Of a stretch of DNA of 64,000 bases, positions 37,269 through 45,975 are shown piece after piece. The stretch comes from Myxococcales bacterium (lineage in GTDB: Bacteria; Myxococcota_A; Polyangia; Haliangiales; Haliangiaceae), in NCBI GenBank assembly GCA_016716835.1, contig JADJUW010000001.1, positions 124,001 through 188,000 on the forward strand, written 5' to 3'. The position numbers were made by a program, and so were the translations under genes. The notes below the pieces were generated by a model, which had not been told where the DNA came from, did no database searches, and saw only the letters and a program-made list of their open reading frames with translations. How positions within the stretch are numbered: the first letter of the stretch is position 1; each line of letters begins with the position of its first letter.

Positions 37269-38216
37269 ATGACTCACAAGGTTGTAATTATTGGCAGCGG
37301 CCCGGCGGCGCACACGGCGGCCATCTACGCGGCGCGGGCAAATTTAGCGCCGGTGCTGTACGAGGGGTTTATGGCCGGCGGCATTGCGGCAGGCGGCCAG
37401 CTCACCACCACCACCGATGTTGAAAACTTTCCCGGCTTTCCCGAGGGCATCGGCGGCCAAGAACTCACCGACCGCTTTCGCGCGCAATCGCTGCGCTTTG
37501 GCACCGTGATCCACACCGAAACCGTAAACAAGCTCGACCTGTCGAAGCGGCCGTTCCGCTTCTGGACCGACGAGCAGGAAGGCGAGGCGGAAACCCTCAT
37601 TATCGCGACCGGCGCCACGGCTAAGCGCGATGTGATTCCCGGCGCTGGCGACGGCGAGCTATGGCAGCGCGGCGTCTCGGCCTGCGCCGTGTGCGACGGC
37701 GCCTTGCCGATGTATCGCAACCAGCCGTTGTTCGTCATTGGCGGCGGCGACTCGGCGATGGAAGAGGCGGGCTTTCTCACCAAATTTGGCTCCAAGGTGT
37801 ATCTGGTGCATCGCCGCGACGAATTGCGCGCTTCGAAGATCATGCAGGATCGCGCGCGCGCCAATCCTAAAATCGAATTCTTGCTGTCGCACCAAGTCAC
37901 CGCGGTGCTCGGCGACGACGTCGTGCAGCGCGTGCGCGTGCTCGACCTCAAAACCAACCAGACGCGCGAAATCGCCGCCGCCGGCCTATTCTTTGCGATC
38001 GGCCATATTCCCAATACCGCCTTTCTCGGCGGTCAAATCGCCACGGACGACCAAGGTTACTTTGTCACCAAGCCAGGCACCACCGAGACCAACGTCGCGG
38101 GCGTCTTTGCCGCCGGCGACGTGCAAGACAAGCAATGGCGGCAGGCCATCACCGCGGCCGGCTCAGGCTGCATGGCGGCGCTACAAGCCGAGCATTTCCT
38201 AGCATCGCATTCCTAG
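37269..38216 (+). CDS. trxB: Thioredoxin-disulfide reductase
   Basis: 315 residues. FAD/NADPH enzyme reducing thioredoxin. FAD motif IGSGPAAHTAAIYAARANL, CAVCDGA redox site at 138-141, NADPH motif GGGDSAMEEAGFL and the FAD-binding GVFAAGDVQDKQWRQAITAAGSGCMAAL near the end. Length normal. 41 bp before an HtrA-like protease on the same strand. Confidence 0.96.
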   Translation: MTHKVVIIGSGPAAHTAAIYAARANLAPVLYEGFMAGGIAAGGQLTTTTDVENFPGFPEGIGGQELTDRFRAQSLRFGTVIHTETVNKLDLSKRPFRFWTDEQEGEAETLIIATGATAKRDVIPGAGDGELWQRGVSACAVCDGALPMYRNQPLFVIGGGDSAMEEAGFLTKFGSKVYLVHRRDELRASKIMQDRARANPKIEFLLSHQVTAVLGDDVVQRVRVLDLKTNQTREIAAAGLFFAIGHIPNTAFLGGQIATDDQGYFVTKPGTTETNVAGVFAAGDVQDKQWRQAITAAGSGCMAALQAEHFLASHS

Positions 38217-38257
38217 CGCAATAGACGCCGCGGCGCGGCTTTGGCACACTGGCCCTT

Positions 38258-39382
38258 ATGAGCATTGAGCTAGAGCGCGAGCTGCGCCGGCAGATTTCGG
38301 TGACGCGATGGCTGGCCCTGATGCTGGTGGTCACCGCCGCTGCTGTCGTTTACGTGGCGCTAACGCTGCGCCAACGTCCGGCGGTGGTGGTGGCGCCCGA
38401 GCCGCGCGTCGTAACACCTCGCAGCGATTTGGGCGCCGATGAGCAGACCACGATCGAGGTATTTCGCGCCGCCTCGCCGTCGGTGGTCAACATCACCGCG
38501 ATCGATGTCCAGCGCGATCTGTTTTCGAGCAACGTAATGAACGTGCCCAAGGGCAGCGGCTCGGGCTTTGTGTGGGATGCCGCAGGCCACGTGGTCACAA
38601 ACTTCCACGTCGTGCAGGCCGGCGATCGCGCCAACGTCACGCTGGCCGATGGCACCACGTATCCTGCCAAGCTAGTTGGCGTTGCTCCCGATAAAGATCT
38701 GGCGGTGCTGCGCATCAGCGCGCCGCCCGAAAAAATTACGCCGCTGGCGCTGGGCACGTCGACCGACTTGCAGGTTGGGCAAAAAGTTTTGGCAATCGGC
38801 AATCCCTTTGGCTTTGACCAAACCCTCACGGCAGGCGTGATCTCGGGGCTCGAACGCACCATCCAATCCATCACGCAGCGAACAATTCGCGACGTCATTC
38901 AAACCGACGCGCCGATCAATCCTGGCAACAGCGGCGGCCCCTTGCTCGACAGCAGCGGGCGCCTCATTGGCGTCAACACGGCGATTTTTAGCCCGTCGGG
39001 CGCGTCCGCGGGCATTGGCTTTGCGGTCCCGGTCGACACGGTGCTTTCAATCGTTCCGCAGCTTATTAAGTTTGGCAAAATCATCAAGCCGGGCCTCGGG
39101 ATCATCTATGCCGATCGCATTGCGCAGCAGCTTCGCATCGCGGGCATCGTGGTGCTCGAGGTGGTGCCCGGCAGCGCCGCCGAAAAGGCGGGCCTGCGCG
39201 GCGCGACGCAAGCCCAAGGCCGCGTGTTGCTCGGGGATGTCATCCTTGAGGTCGATGGCGCGCCGACGCGCAATGGCAATGAGCTAATGGACGTGCTTGA
39301 GCGCCACAAGGTGGGCGACGAGGTGTCGGTGCGCGTGCGCCGCGGCAGCGGCGAAACCACGCTAACGCTTACGCTGCAATAG
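38258..39382 (+). CDS. HtrA/Deg-family serine protease with one PDZ domain
   Basis: 374 residues. One N-terminal membrane helix (WLALMLVVTAAAVVYVAL), then a trypsin-like domain with His in TNFHVV (about 116), Asp in DKDLAVLRI (about 146), Ser in INPGNSGGPLL (about 224), and a C-terminal PDZ (GLGIIYADRIAQQL to the end, VLLGDVILEVDGAP). The layout matches DegS/HhoA-like membrane-anchored proteases of periplasmic quality control and stress signalling. Start ATG 38258. Confidence 0.92.
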   Translation: MSIELERELRRQISVTRWLALMLVVTAAAVVYVALTLRQRPAVVVAPEPRVVTPRSDLGADEQTTIEVFRAASPSVVNITAIDVQRDLFSSNVMNVPKGSGSGFVWDAAGHVVTNFHVVQAGDRANVTLADGTTYPAKLVGVAPDKDLAVLRISAPPEKITPLALGTSTDLQVGQKVLAIGNPFGFDQTLTAGVISGLERTIQSITQRTIRDVIQTDAPINPGNSGGPLLDSSGRLIGVNTAIFSPSGASAGIGFAVPVDTVLSIVPQLIKFGKIIKPGLGIIYADRIAQQLRIAGIVVLEVVPGSAAEKAGLRGATQAQGRVLLGDVILEVDGAPTRNGNELMDVLERHKVGDEVSVRVRRGSGETTLTLTLQ

Positions 39383-39443
39383 GGGCAGGCCCGCCCACCT
39401 GCGGCGGCTTGACAGCGCCGCGCCCGCGGTTCATCTTGAAATT

Positions 39444-40427
39444 ATGTCGCCGATTATGCGCCGCAACGCCTCGTCGTACGTCATCGAGTACATGTTTCGA
39501 AGTTTCGCGGCGGTTGGCGGCCTGTTCCCGGTGATGTGGCCGTCGAAATACGGCGTGCGCGTCAAGTCGCACGTTCGCTATAAGGAAGGCGATCACCACG
39601 GCCACACGCTCGATATTCTCTATCCAGCTGAGGCGGGCGGCGCGCTGCGGCCGGTGGTGCTGTTTGTCCACGGCGGCGGCTTCATGATGCTGTCCAAAAA
39701 CACGCATCGCGCGCTGGCATTGCAATTTGCCAAGGCGGGTTGCGTGGTGTTTAACATCAACTACCGCCTGGCGCCGGCGCACCCGTTTCCCGCGCCCCTG
39801 GCAGATGTTGCCGATGCCTGGCTCTACATGCTCGAGCATGCCGAGGCGTATGGCGGCGATCCCAATTTGGCGATTGTCACCGGCGAATCCGCGGGCGGCA
39901 ATCTGGTAACCGCGCTGGCGCTCGCCTCGGTGTGGCGCCGCCCCGAAGAGTATGCGGCCAAGGTATTTGAACGCGGCGTGGTGCCGATCGCCGCCATGCC
40001 GTTTTGCCCCATGCTGTCGGCATCGCGCCCGCAGCGCTTTATCGAGCGCAAGCCGCACCTGCCAAGATGGTTGCAGAAGCGCATCGAGTCGGTGTGTCGC
40101 TTGTACTTGCAAGATATCGACCACGGCGATTCGATCTTGCTCGCCGATCCGCTCTTGGCGATGCAGAGCGAGCACGCCTTTGAGCGCCCACTGCCGCGCT
40201 TCTTCTTGCCCGTCGGCACGCGCGACCCGCTGCTCGACGACGTCCGCCAGTTCGCCGCGGCGCTGCACGCGCGCGGCGGCGCCTACGATGCGCGCTACTA
40301 CGAAAAAGGCGCCCACGCCTTCCACGGCTTTTTGTGGCAGGGCCTCGCGCAACAATGTTGGGCCGACGCCATCGGGTTTCTCGGCAACGAACTCGGCACC
40401 CGCGGCCACGCCCTCCGCCAGCCGTAG
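39444..40427 (+). CDS. Alpha/beta hydrolase, HSL-like carboxylesterase
   Basis: 327 residues. HGGGFMMLSKNTHR is the oxyanion HGGG motif of the hormone-sensitive-lipase family, GESAGGNLVTALAL holds the nucleophilic Ser, and the Asp (GTRDPLLDD) and His (KGAHAFHGFL) of the triad follow. Probably a cytoplasmic esterase; substrate unknown. Single-gene unit; about 320 bp of repeat-containing sequence separates it from the convergent outer-membrane gene. Confidence 0.88.
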   Translation: MSPIMRRNASSYVIEYMFRSFAAVGGLFPVMWPSKYGVRVKSHVRYKEGDHHGHTLDILYPAEAGGALRPVVLFVHGGGFMMLSKNTHRALALQFAKAGCVVFNINYRLAPAHPFPAPLADVADAWLYMLEHAEAYGGDPNLAIVTGESAGGNLVTALALASVWRRPEEYAAKVFERGVVPIAAMPFCPMLSASRPQRFIERKPHLPRWLQKRIESVCRLYLQDIDHGDSILLADPLLAMQSEHAFERPLPRFFLPVGTRDPLLDDVRQFAAALHARGGAYDARYYEKGAHAFHGFLWQGLAQQCWADAIGFLGNELGTRGHALRQP

Positions 40428-40463
40428 GGGTCACTCTCTACCCAAAATACGAATGTAGTTTCA

Positions 40464-40477
40464 GGTGCTTAAGCACC
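40464..40477. repeat. Perfect 14-base palindrome
   Basis: GGTGCTTAAGCACC, 36 bases after the esterase stop and 23 before the inverted-repeat element at 40501. It could be an operator, or a hairpin at a transcript end, though no T run follows. Confidence 0.5.
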
Positions 40478-40500
40478 GTAGTGCGTGATTACCAGGAACG

Positions 40501-40640
40501 CCGCGTGAGCGCACGTGTCTTCCTGCTCGCAGATAGCGACCCTCCGGAGTGCAGCGAGACGGCGGTGGTATCCACCTCCCTCGGTGCCGACCACACCGCC
40601 GTGCAATCTACGCTCGCGGAAGAAACGTGCGCTCGCGCGG
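40501..40640 (+). mobile_element. MITE-like inverted-repeat element, copy 1
   Basis: Terminal inverted repeats of about 23 bases (left CCGCGTGAGCGCACGTGTCT..., right the complement with two differences). The 128-base core at 40505-40632 is ungapped and, by hand alignment, differs at about 13 positions from the inverse complement of 57205-57332. No transposase inside; the short frames on both strands show no family and mostly amino-acid-changing differences between copies, so I read it as non-coding. Confidence 0.65.
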
Positions 40641-40672
40641 CCTTTGCCGTAACTGACGACAACGGATAAGGG

Positions 40673-40728
40673 ACCGGCAGGTGAGCGCGTTTTCCAGCAG
40701 GAAGCCACGTGCGTCGAACTGCCTGACC
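40673..40728 (+). repeat. Internally deleted relative of the inverted-repeat element
   Basis: Begins ACCGGCAGGTGAGCGCG, matching the outer end of the 57.2-kb element, then TTTTCC-AGCA-GGAAGCCACGTGCG, an imperfect mirror of the arm. It looks like two element ends joined after loss of the core. Confidence 0.45.
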
Positions 40729-40751
40729 GAACGTGGACGCGCGTGCGCGAA

Positions 40752-42509
40752 TTAAAACTTGAGCGTGGCGTTGAACTGGAAGGTTTGCGCGTTGGAGGCG
40801 TCGCCGAGGTTAATGGAGGAAAAGCCAAAGCCCTCGTTGTTGATGTCGCTGGTGAGGTGATCGAGGCCGGCAAATGGAATGAAGAGGCCGTAGCCGATGC
40901 CGAGCGAAAGCGCCTCGCCCTCGAAGCTAAACGCGACGTCGAACTCGGTGCCTAAGGGGGCCTCATTGCCGGGCGTCGCGACTGGGCGCGCGGCAAAGCT
41001 GGTGATGTTGGTGGCGCTGATACGAAATGCCTTGGCGAAATCAAACGAGAGTGAAGGTCGGAGGTACACCGCGTTGTGCACCGCGCCGGCAATTTGCCGG
41101 AAGTAGATCATGTCGACGTGGTAATCGCGGTCAAACGCGAACAGCGAGTACTTTGTGTCGCCCTGACTTGGGATTCTTGACTTGGTGCTGATGTGCACAT
41201 TGCCGGGCACGTCGCTGTCGGCGCTGTCGCCGCTGGCGTAGCCGGTTTCAAAACCAAACTTGAGGCGCTCGTTCATCCAGTGCGCGCCAAAGCGCGCAAC
41301 CGCGCCGAGCTGAACTAGGTCGGCCGAGTTTGACACCGCTTGGTCCGACAGGTTGTCGATCGAGCCGAGCGTAGCCGCGCCCTCGAGCTCAAGCGACATG
41401 TTGCCCTTGCCCAGTCGCAGCCACAGGTCGGGAATAAGTGCCGAGGCGCTGCGGGGTACCAGGGTCGAGCCGTTGGGTTCGTCGGTGCCGCCGATCACGT
41501 CATCCCACGACTGCTTGCGGAAGGAAAAATGGATGCCGTAGTTGTAAGCCAATTGGCCGCTGGCGACGTCTTCGCGAAATTCGCGATCCGGATCGAGGCG
41601 CGACACCGCGATGGTCCATTGCTTGGAGTCGTTGGAATCATCGAGGTCCCAGCCCTGGCCGTAGCCGGTGGCAGCTTGGCCGGTGGTGAGGTCGTCGGTG
41701 GAGAGGCCGCTAAAGGGCCAGTCCATGGCCACCATGCCGCGAAGATTGGTACCTGGAATTGTGTTCGAAAGCGCGATGCGATCGATCGTGTCGCCAAAGT
41801 CGCCGTTGTAATTATAGGTTTGGTGAATCGGGTCGGCGCCGCCGCTGTTATGCAGCATGCCGAGGCCCCAATGATTGGGCATGCGGCCAAATTCGAGCAA
41901 AGCGAGCGGCGTATAGACCGACGCCCAGGCGCGCTTAACGACAATCGAATCCGATGAGGTGCCGGTCGAATCCACGAGCCCGCCCACGACTTGGCCATCG
42001 CGAAATGGCGTGGCGCCGAGGACTTGATTGTCGAGGAGGTCGATTTGGGTGTGGATCGTGGCGGATTCTGAGACGTGAAAGGTCGGCTCGAGCCGCAGCC
42101 GCATGTTCGACGAATTAAAGCTCCCCTTACAAGGCCGCGCAACCGTGTCGCCATCGTTGAGCGGTTGACAGGAAAGGGGGCGCGGAAACGGCGCGCCGCC
42201 TTCGTCGCCCTGATCGTTAAAGCCCATGTGGTAGTTCTTCAGCCACTCCATGCGCAGGCGTAGGTAGCCGTCGATCTCAACTAAGCGAAACTTTTTGCCG
42301 CGCTCGCGAAGTGGCGGCAGGACTTGCGTGGTGGGCAGCAGGCTCGCGCCTTTCGGGGCGGCTTCCGCGACACCTTTGGGCTTGTCCTCGCCCTCGGTGG
42401 GCGACGGCGTGGTGGGAAACGAGCCTTGCGGTTGCGCCATCACGGATGGGGCAATTGCAAGGGCAGCGACAAACGCGACGCGCGAGACAAACTTGGTCGG
42501 TGTAAACAT
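40752..42509 (-). CDS. Outer-membrane protein, TIGR04551-like
   Basis: 585 residues from ATG 42509 (MFTPTKFVSRVAFVAALAIA, signal cleaved near VMA-QP). After a Pro/Thr/Glu-rich segment the body is beta-strand-rich: FRLVEIDGYLRLRMEWLKN, NMRLRLEPTFHVSESATIHTQID, VVKRAWASVYTPLALLEFGRMP, ending QTFQFNATLKF with a terminal Phe as in outer-membrane barrels. Closest family I recall is TIGR04551, restricted to delta-type proteobacteria, function unknown. The promoter at 42567-42596 lies 58 bp upstream of this start and supports it over an upstream ATG. Confidence 0.8.
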   Translation of the reverse strand: MFTPTKFVSRVAFVAALAIAPSVMAQPQGSFPTTPSPTEGEDKPKGVAEAAPKGASLLPTTQVLPPLRERGKKFRLVEIDGYLRLRMEWLKNYHMGFNDQGDEGGAPFPRPLSCQPLNDGDTVARPCKGSFNSSNMRLRLEPTFHVSESATIHTQIDLLDNQVLGATPFRDGQVVGGLVDSTGTSSDSIVVKRAWASVYTPLALLEFGRMPNHWGLGMLHNSGGADPIHQTYNYNGDFGDTIDRIALSNTIPGTNLRGMVAMDWPFSGLSTDDLTTGQAATGYGQGWDLDDSNDSKQWTIAVSRLDPDREFREDVASGQLAYNYGIHFSFRKQSWDDVIGGTDEPNGSTLVPRSASALIPDLWLRLGKGNMSLELEGAATLGSIDNLSDQAVSNSADLVQLGAVARFGAHWMNERLKFGFETGYASGDSADSDVPGNVHISTKSRIPSQGDTKYSLFAFDRDYHVDMIYFRQIAGAVHNAVYLRPSLSFDFAKAFRISATNITSFAARPVATPGNEAPLGTEFDVAFSFEGEALSLGIGYGLFIPFAGLDHLTSDINNEGFGFSSINLGDASNAQTFQFNATLKF

Positions 42510-42566
42510 CGGTGGTGGGTCCTGAAAGTCGCGTAACATTTTGAAATTACGGGGCAATGAGCCGGG

Positions 42567-42596
42567 AATATAGACATGTGTCTTTGGAGGCGTCAA
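42567..42596 (-). promoter_or_regulatory. Sigma-70-like promoter of outer-membrane gene
   Basis: On the minus strand TTGACG and TATATT with an 18-base spacer, in a locally AT-rich stretch. Transcription would start near 42560, about 50 bases before ATG 42509. Confidence 0.55.
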
Positions 42597-42767
42597 TTCC
42601 TGGACGCGCTTATAGTGTGGGCAGACGCCTGCCGGGCGACTTGGGTTGCCTGACGCGTGCGTGACGCAATTTCACTAGGAGATCTGTGGTGGTCAAACGC
42701 GCGCGTGCGGTTCGCCCAAGCGATCTGCCGGCCGCGTCGGCCTCTGCGCGCATGGTAACTTACCGCC

Positions 42768-43928
42768 ATGGATCCCCAGCTGCGGCGAGATATTGGCGAA
42801 CTGCAGTGGATAGGCTTTGAGGGCACCGAGGTCACGGCCTCGTTGCGTCGCCGCCTCGCCAAGGATGCGCTTGGATGCGTCGTGCTATTTCGTCGCAACT
42901 TGCCCCTGGCGGCCGGCCACGCGCTGCCCGCGACGGTGGCGACGCCCGTCGACGCTTTGGCCTTGCGCGCCCTGTGCCTAGAGCTCAAGGCTGCGGCGGG
43001 GGCAAGCCAACTCTGGATAGCCATCGACCAAGAGGGTGGCGTCGTGCAGCGCGTGCGCGCGCCGGCGACGGTATGGCCACCCATGCTGGCCTTCGAGCGC
43101 GTCGCGAAGCTGCGCGGCGAGGCCGTGGCGTGTGACTTGGCGGAGCAAGTCGGCCGCGCGCTAGGTGATGAGTTGGCCGCGGTAGAGGTTGATGTCGATT
43201 TCGCGCCGGTGCTCGACATCCATACCAATGACGCCAATCCGATCATCGGCAATCGCGCGTTTGGTCGCACCGCGGCAACGGTGGCGGCGCGGGCGCTGGC
43301 GTTTGCAAGCGGCTTGGCGGGCGCGGGCATTATCGCATGCGGCAAACATTTTCCTGGTCACGGCGACACCCACACCGACAGCCATCTCGCGCTACCGCGG
43401 ATTGCGCACGCCTGGGATCGTTTGCGGCACGTCGAGTTAGCGCCGTTTCGGCAGGCTGCCGCCGCCGGGCTGCCGATGCTTATGACGGCGCACGTCGTGT
43501 TTGAGGCGCTGGCGCCCGGCGTGCCCGCAACGCTCGCGCCTGAGGTTGTGCAGGGGCTGCTCCGCGAGCAGCTCGGCTATCAAGGCATCATCGTCTCAGA
43601 TGATCTCGACATGAAGGCCATCGCGGATTCGCTCGACGTCGGCGAGGCGGCGGTCCGGGCGATCATGGCCGGCTGCGACGCGCTGCTCTTGTGTCGCGAT
43701 CAAGCGCATCAGGCTACGGTGCACCAGGCGTTGTTGCAAGAGGCCGCGCGCAACGAGGCATTTGCGGCGCGCGTGCAGGAGAGCGCGGCACGCATTCGTG
43801 ACGTCAAGGCGACGCAGGCGCGGCATTGGGCGCTCGCGGCACGGCCGTCGCTCGCGGTGCTCGGGGCAGACAGCCATCAAGCGTTGGCGTCGGCGCTCAA
43901 CGCGGCGATGGCGTCGGACAGCCCGTAA
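42768..43928 (+). CDS. nagZ: Beta-N-acetylhexosaminidase, NagZ type
   Basis: 386 residues, GH3 family. Cleaves GlcNAc from 1,6-anhydro-muropeptides in peptidoglycan recycling. Motifs: WIAIDQEGGVVQRV, GNRAFGRTAATVA, KHFPGHGDTHTDSHLALP near residue 192 (catalytic loop His and Asp), AHVVFEAL and GIIVSDDLDMKAIAD (nucleophile Asp). No signal peptide, so cytoplasmic as in known NagZ. Convergent with the BatA-like gene, 8 bp apart. Confidence 0.93.
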   Translation: MDPQLRRDIGELQWIGFEGTEVTASLRRRLAKDALGCVVLFRRNLPLAAGHALPATVATPVDALALRALCLELKAAAGASQLWIAIDQEGGVVQRVRAPATVWPPMLAFERVAKLRGEAVACDLAEQVGRALGDELAAVEVDVDFAPVLDIHTNDANPIIGNRAFGRTAATVAARALAFASGLAGAGIIACGKHFPGHGDTHTDSHLALPRIAHAWDRLRHVELAPFRQAAAAGLPMLMTAHVVFEALAPGVPATLAPEVVQGLLREQLGYQGIIVSDDLDMKAIADSLDVGEAAVRAIMAGCDALLLCRDQAHQATVHQALLQEAARNEAFAARVQESAARIRDVKATQARHWALAARPSLAVLGADSHQALASALNAAMASDSP

Positions 43929-43935
43929 CTCGTTA

Positions 43936-45975
43936 TTAGCGCCACATCCACAGGCCTTCCAGCACGAGCAACAACACGGCCAAGGCGAGCAACCAAGGCG
44001 CTAGCGCGAGCCGATGCGTGGCCTGCGTCGGTAACGATCCGGCGTGCACCGCGCTGCGGCTCGTTGGCGCATGCGTAAGATCAGAGGCGCTCGGATCGAT
44101 GTTGACCGCAAAGCCAAGGTCGTGACGTGGCTGCGGCTTGTCGCGGACGCCTTGCATTACGTGATAGACGCCCGGCACCTCGGTGCCTGCGAACCGCGAC
44201 GTCGTGCTCGAGGCAGAAGTCACCGCGGTCAACGCGCCCGAGGGCGCCGCGACGCGCAGCGATTCATCGGCGGGCAGCACGATCGCCTCGCCGACGCGCA
44301 GGCTCCGATCCGACGAGGTCGCGACCTTGCGCGCGAGATGCCGCGCGATGGCCTCGACCCACGGCGCAAAGCCGGGTTGCAAGGCGAAATCGCTCCAGTC
44401 TCGATCGATGGTGGTGAGCAGGCACACGATCTTGCCCTTGCCAACGGCGTGTTCAAGCAGCACCGGCGCCCCGTCTGAACTAGAGGCCAGCACGCGCGCG
44501 CCGGGCGTTAGCGAGCCAAGTAAGGCGCGGCGCCTGATCGACGTCTGGAGCAGCGCGCGATCGCTCGCGACAAATTTCGCAAACGACGGGTGCGTCACGT
44601 CGAGTGCGGCGAGCTGAATCAGCGCCGGTGTGCCCGCGCCGGGTTCGCTGTGCCATGCGGCGTCGGCGATGTCGCCGATCTGGCCGGGCATGAGCGGCGC
44701 CATGGTGCGATTGTACGCCAGCGCGTCGACTTGGTCGCCCGTGGTAATGAGGAGGCCACCGCCGCCGGCGACCCAGGCGTGGAGCATCTCGACCAGTGGT
44801 GGGGCGAGCGCCGCGACATTGGCGAGGACGATCACGTCGTAGGCGCCTATCCGACGAGGTTCGAGGGCTTCGATGCCCGCGACGCTAGGAGTTTGCGAGC
44901 GAAATGCCGCCTGCATCGCGGTCTGCACGAAAAAAGCCTCGTCTTGATAGCGCGAGAGATGCGGCGCGCCATTGATGATGAGGGCCCGTACGTCTTCATC
45001 GCGATGGGCAAACATGAAGCGGCGATTGTCCGCCATGAACGCGTCGTCATCGAGGCGTGCCTCGATCTCGGCGCTCGCGACGCCGGGAGGCAGGTTAATG
45101 GAGAACCGCTTCTCGACGACCCCTCGGGCCGGGAGCTCGATGGTGGCGCGCGCGCTGACTTGATTGTTAATATAAAGGCGGACGCTGCGCCCGACGAGCG
45201 GACGATCGCCAAAGTTGGCGATCGTCGCCGTAACGGACATGGCGGCGTCGGCGCCGGGTTCGCCGTCGGCGAGCGCCGCGTCGCGCCCTAGCGAGGTGAT
45301 CGCGACATTAGGCAGCGCGCCGGCGGGTCTTGCGTCGAGCACGACCAGCGACTGCTCTGCGGGCGTCTCCACCGGCACCGCAAAGGGTGAGAGCACGATG
45401 ACCGATTTATGCGGATGGCGCGACGCTCTCAGCAGGCTCTGCGCGGTTTGCAGCGCCGCGGGTAGGTCGCTGCCGCGATACGTCGAGGTCACGGCGTCTA
45501 GCCGTTGTTGCAGCAAGAGGTGATTGCGCGTTAGCTCGTGGCGTGCGGTCGGGTCGCTGGTCGTGATGATCGCGAGCTCCGCGTCAACGCCCAAATCGCC
45601 GATGATCTCTCGCGCCTGCCGCTTGCTGCGGGCGAGGAGGTCGCCGTTTTCGAGGCGATAGCTCGATGCCACCGAGTCGTCAATGATGAGCACCGCGGCC
45701 TGCTCGCCGCGCGCAACCAGCGGGCGGCTAGAGGCGCACGAGACATAAGGTTGCGCCATCGCCCCGGCAACCGCCGCGATCAGGAGCGTCCTGATCCACA
45801 TCAGCCACGTCTCCTTGAGCACGAAGCGCTGCGCGGTTAGCAGATCGCTCGTCAGCAAGAACTCAATGGCCGCAAACGGCACGACCGCCGCCTTCTGCCG
45901 CCCGACAATATGGATGAGCAACGGCAGCAGGCACGCGCCGAGCGCCCAAATCAGGCCGGGTGACTCTAAGCCCAT
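43936..45975 (-). CDS. BatA/VWA-domain membrane protein
   Basis: 679 residues from ATG 45975, which overlaps the DUF58 stop by 10 bp. N-terminal two helices (PGLIWALGACLLPLLIHI; ETWLMWIRTLLIAAVAGAMA) form the BatA region, then a VWA-like domain AAVLIIDDSVASSYRLENG, beta domains with VTATIANFGDRPLVGRSVRLY, a DUF4159/GATase-like segment (VIVLANVAALAPPLVEMLHAWVAGGGGLLITT) and a final helix LALAPWLLALAVLLLVLEGLWMW. The MIDAS DxSxS is imperfect. Last gene of the MoxR operon. Confidence 0.85.
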   Translation of the reverse strand: MGLESPGLIWALGACLLPLLIHIVGRQKAAVVPFAAIEFLLTSDLLTAQRFVLKETWLMWIRTLLIAAVAGAMAQPYVSCASSRPLVARGEQAAVLIIDDSVASSYRLENGDLLARSKRQAREIIGDLGVDAELAIITTSDPTARHELTRNHLLLQQRLDAVTSTYRGSDLPAALQTAQSLLRASRHPHKSVIVLSPFAVPVETPAEQSLVVLDARPAGALPNVAITSLGRDAALADGEPGADAAMSVTATIANFGDRPLVGRSVRLYINNQVSARATIELPARGVVEKRFSINLPPGVASAEIEARLDDDAFMADNRRFMFAHRDEDVRALIINGAPHLSRYQDEAFFVQTAMQAAFRSQTPSVAGIEALEPRRIGAYDVIVLANVAALAPPLVEMLHAWVAGGGGLLITTGDQVDALAYNRTMAPLMPGQIGDIADAAWHSEPGAGTPALIQLAALDVTHPSFAKFVASDRALLQTSIRRRALLGSLTPGARVLASSSDGAPVLLEHAVGKGKIVCLLTTIDRDWSDFALQPGFAPWVEAIARHLARKVATSSDRSLRVGEAIVLPADESLRVAAPSGALTAVTSASSTTSRFAGTEVPGVYHVMQGVRDKPQPRHDLGFAVNIDPSASDLTHAPTSRSAVHAGSLPTQATHRLALAPWLLALAVLLLVLEGLWMWR

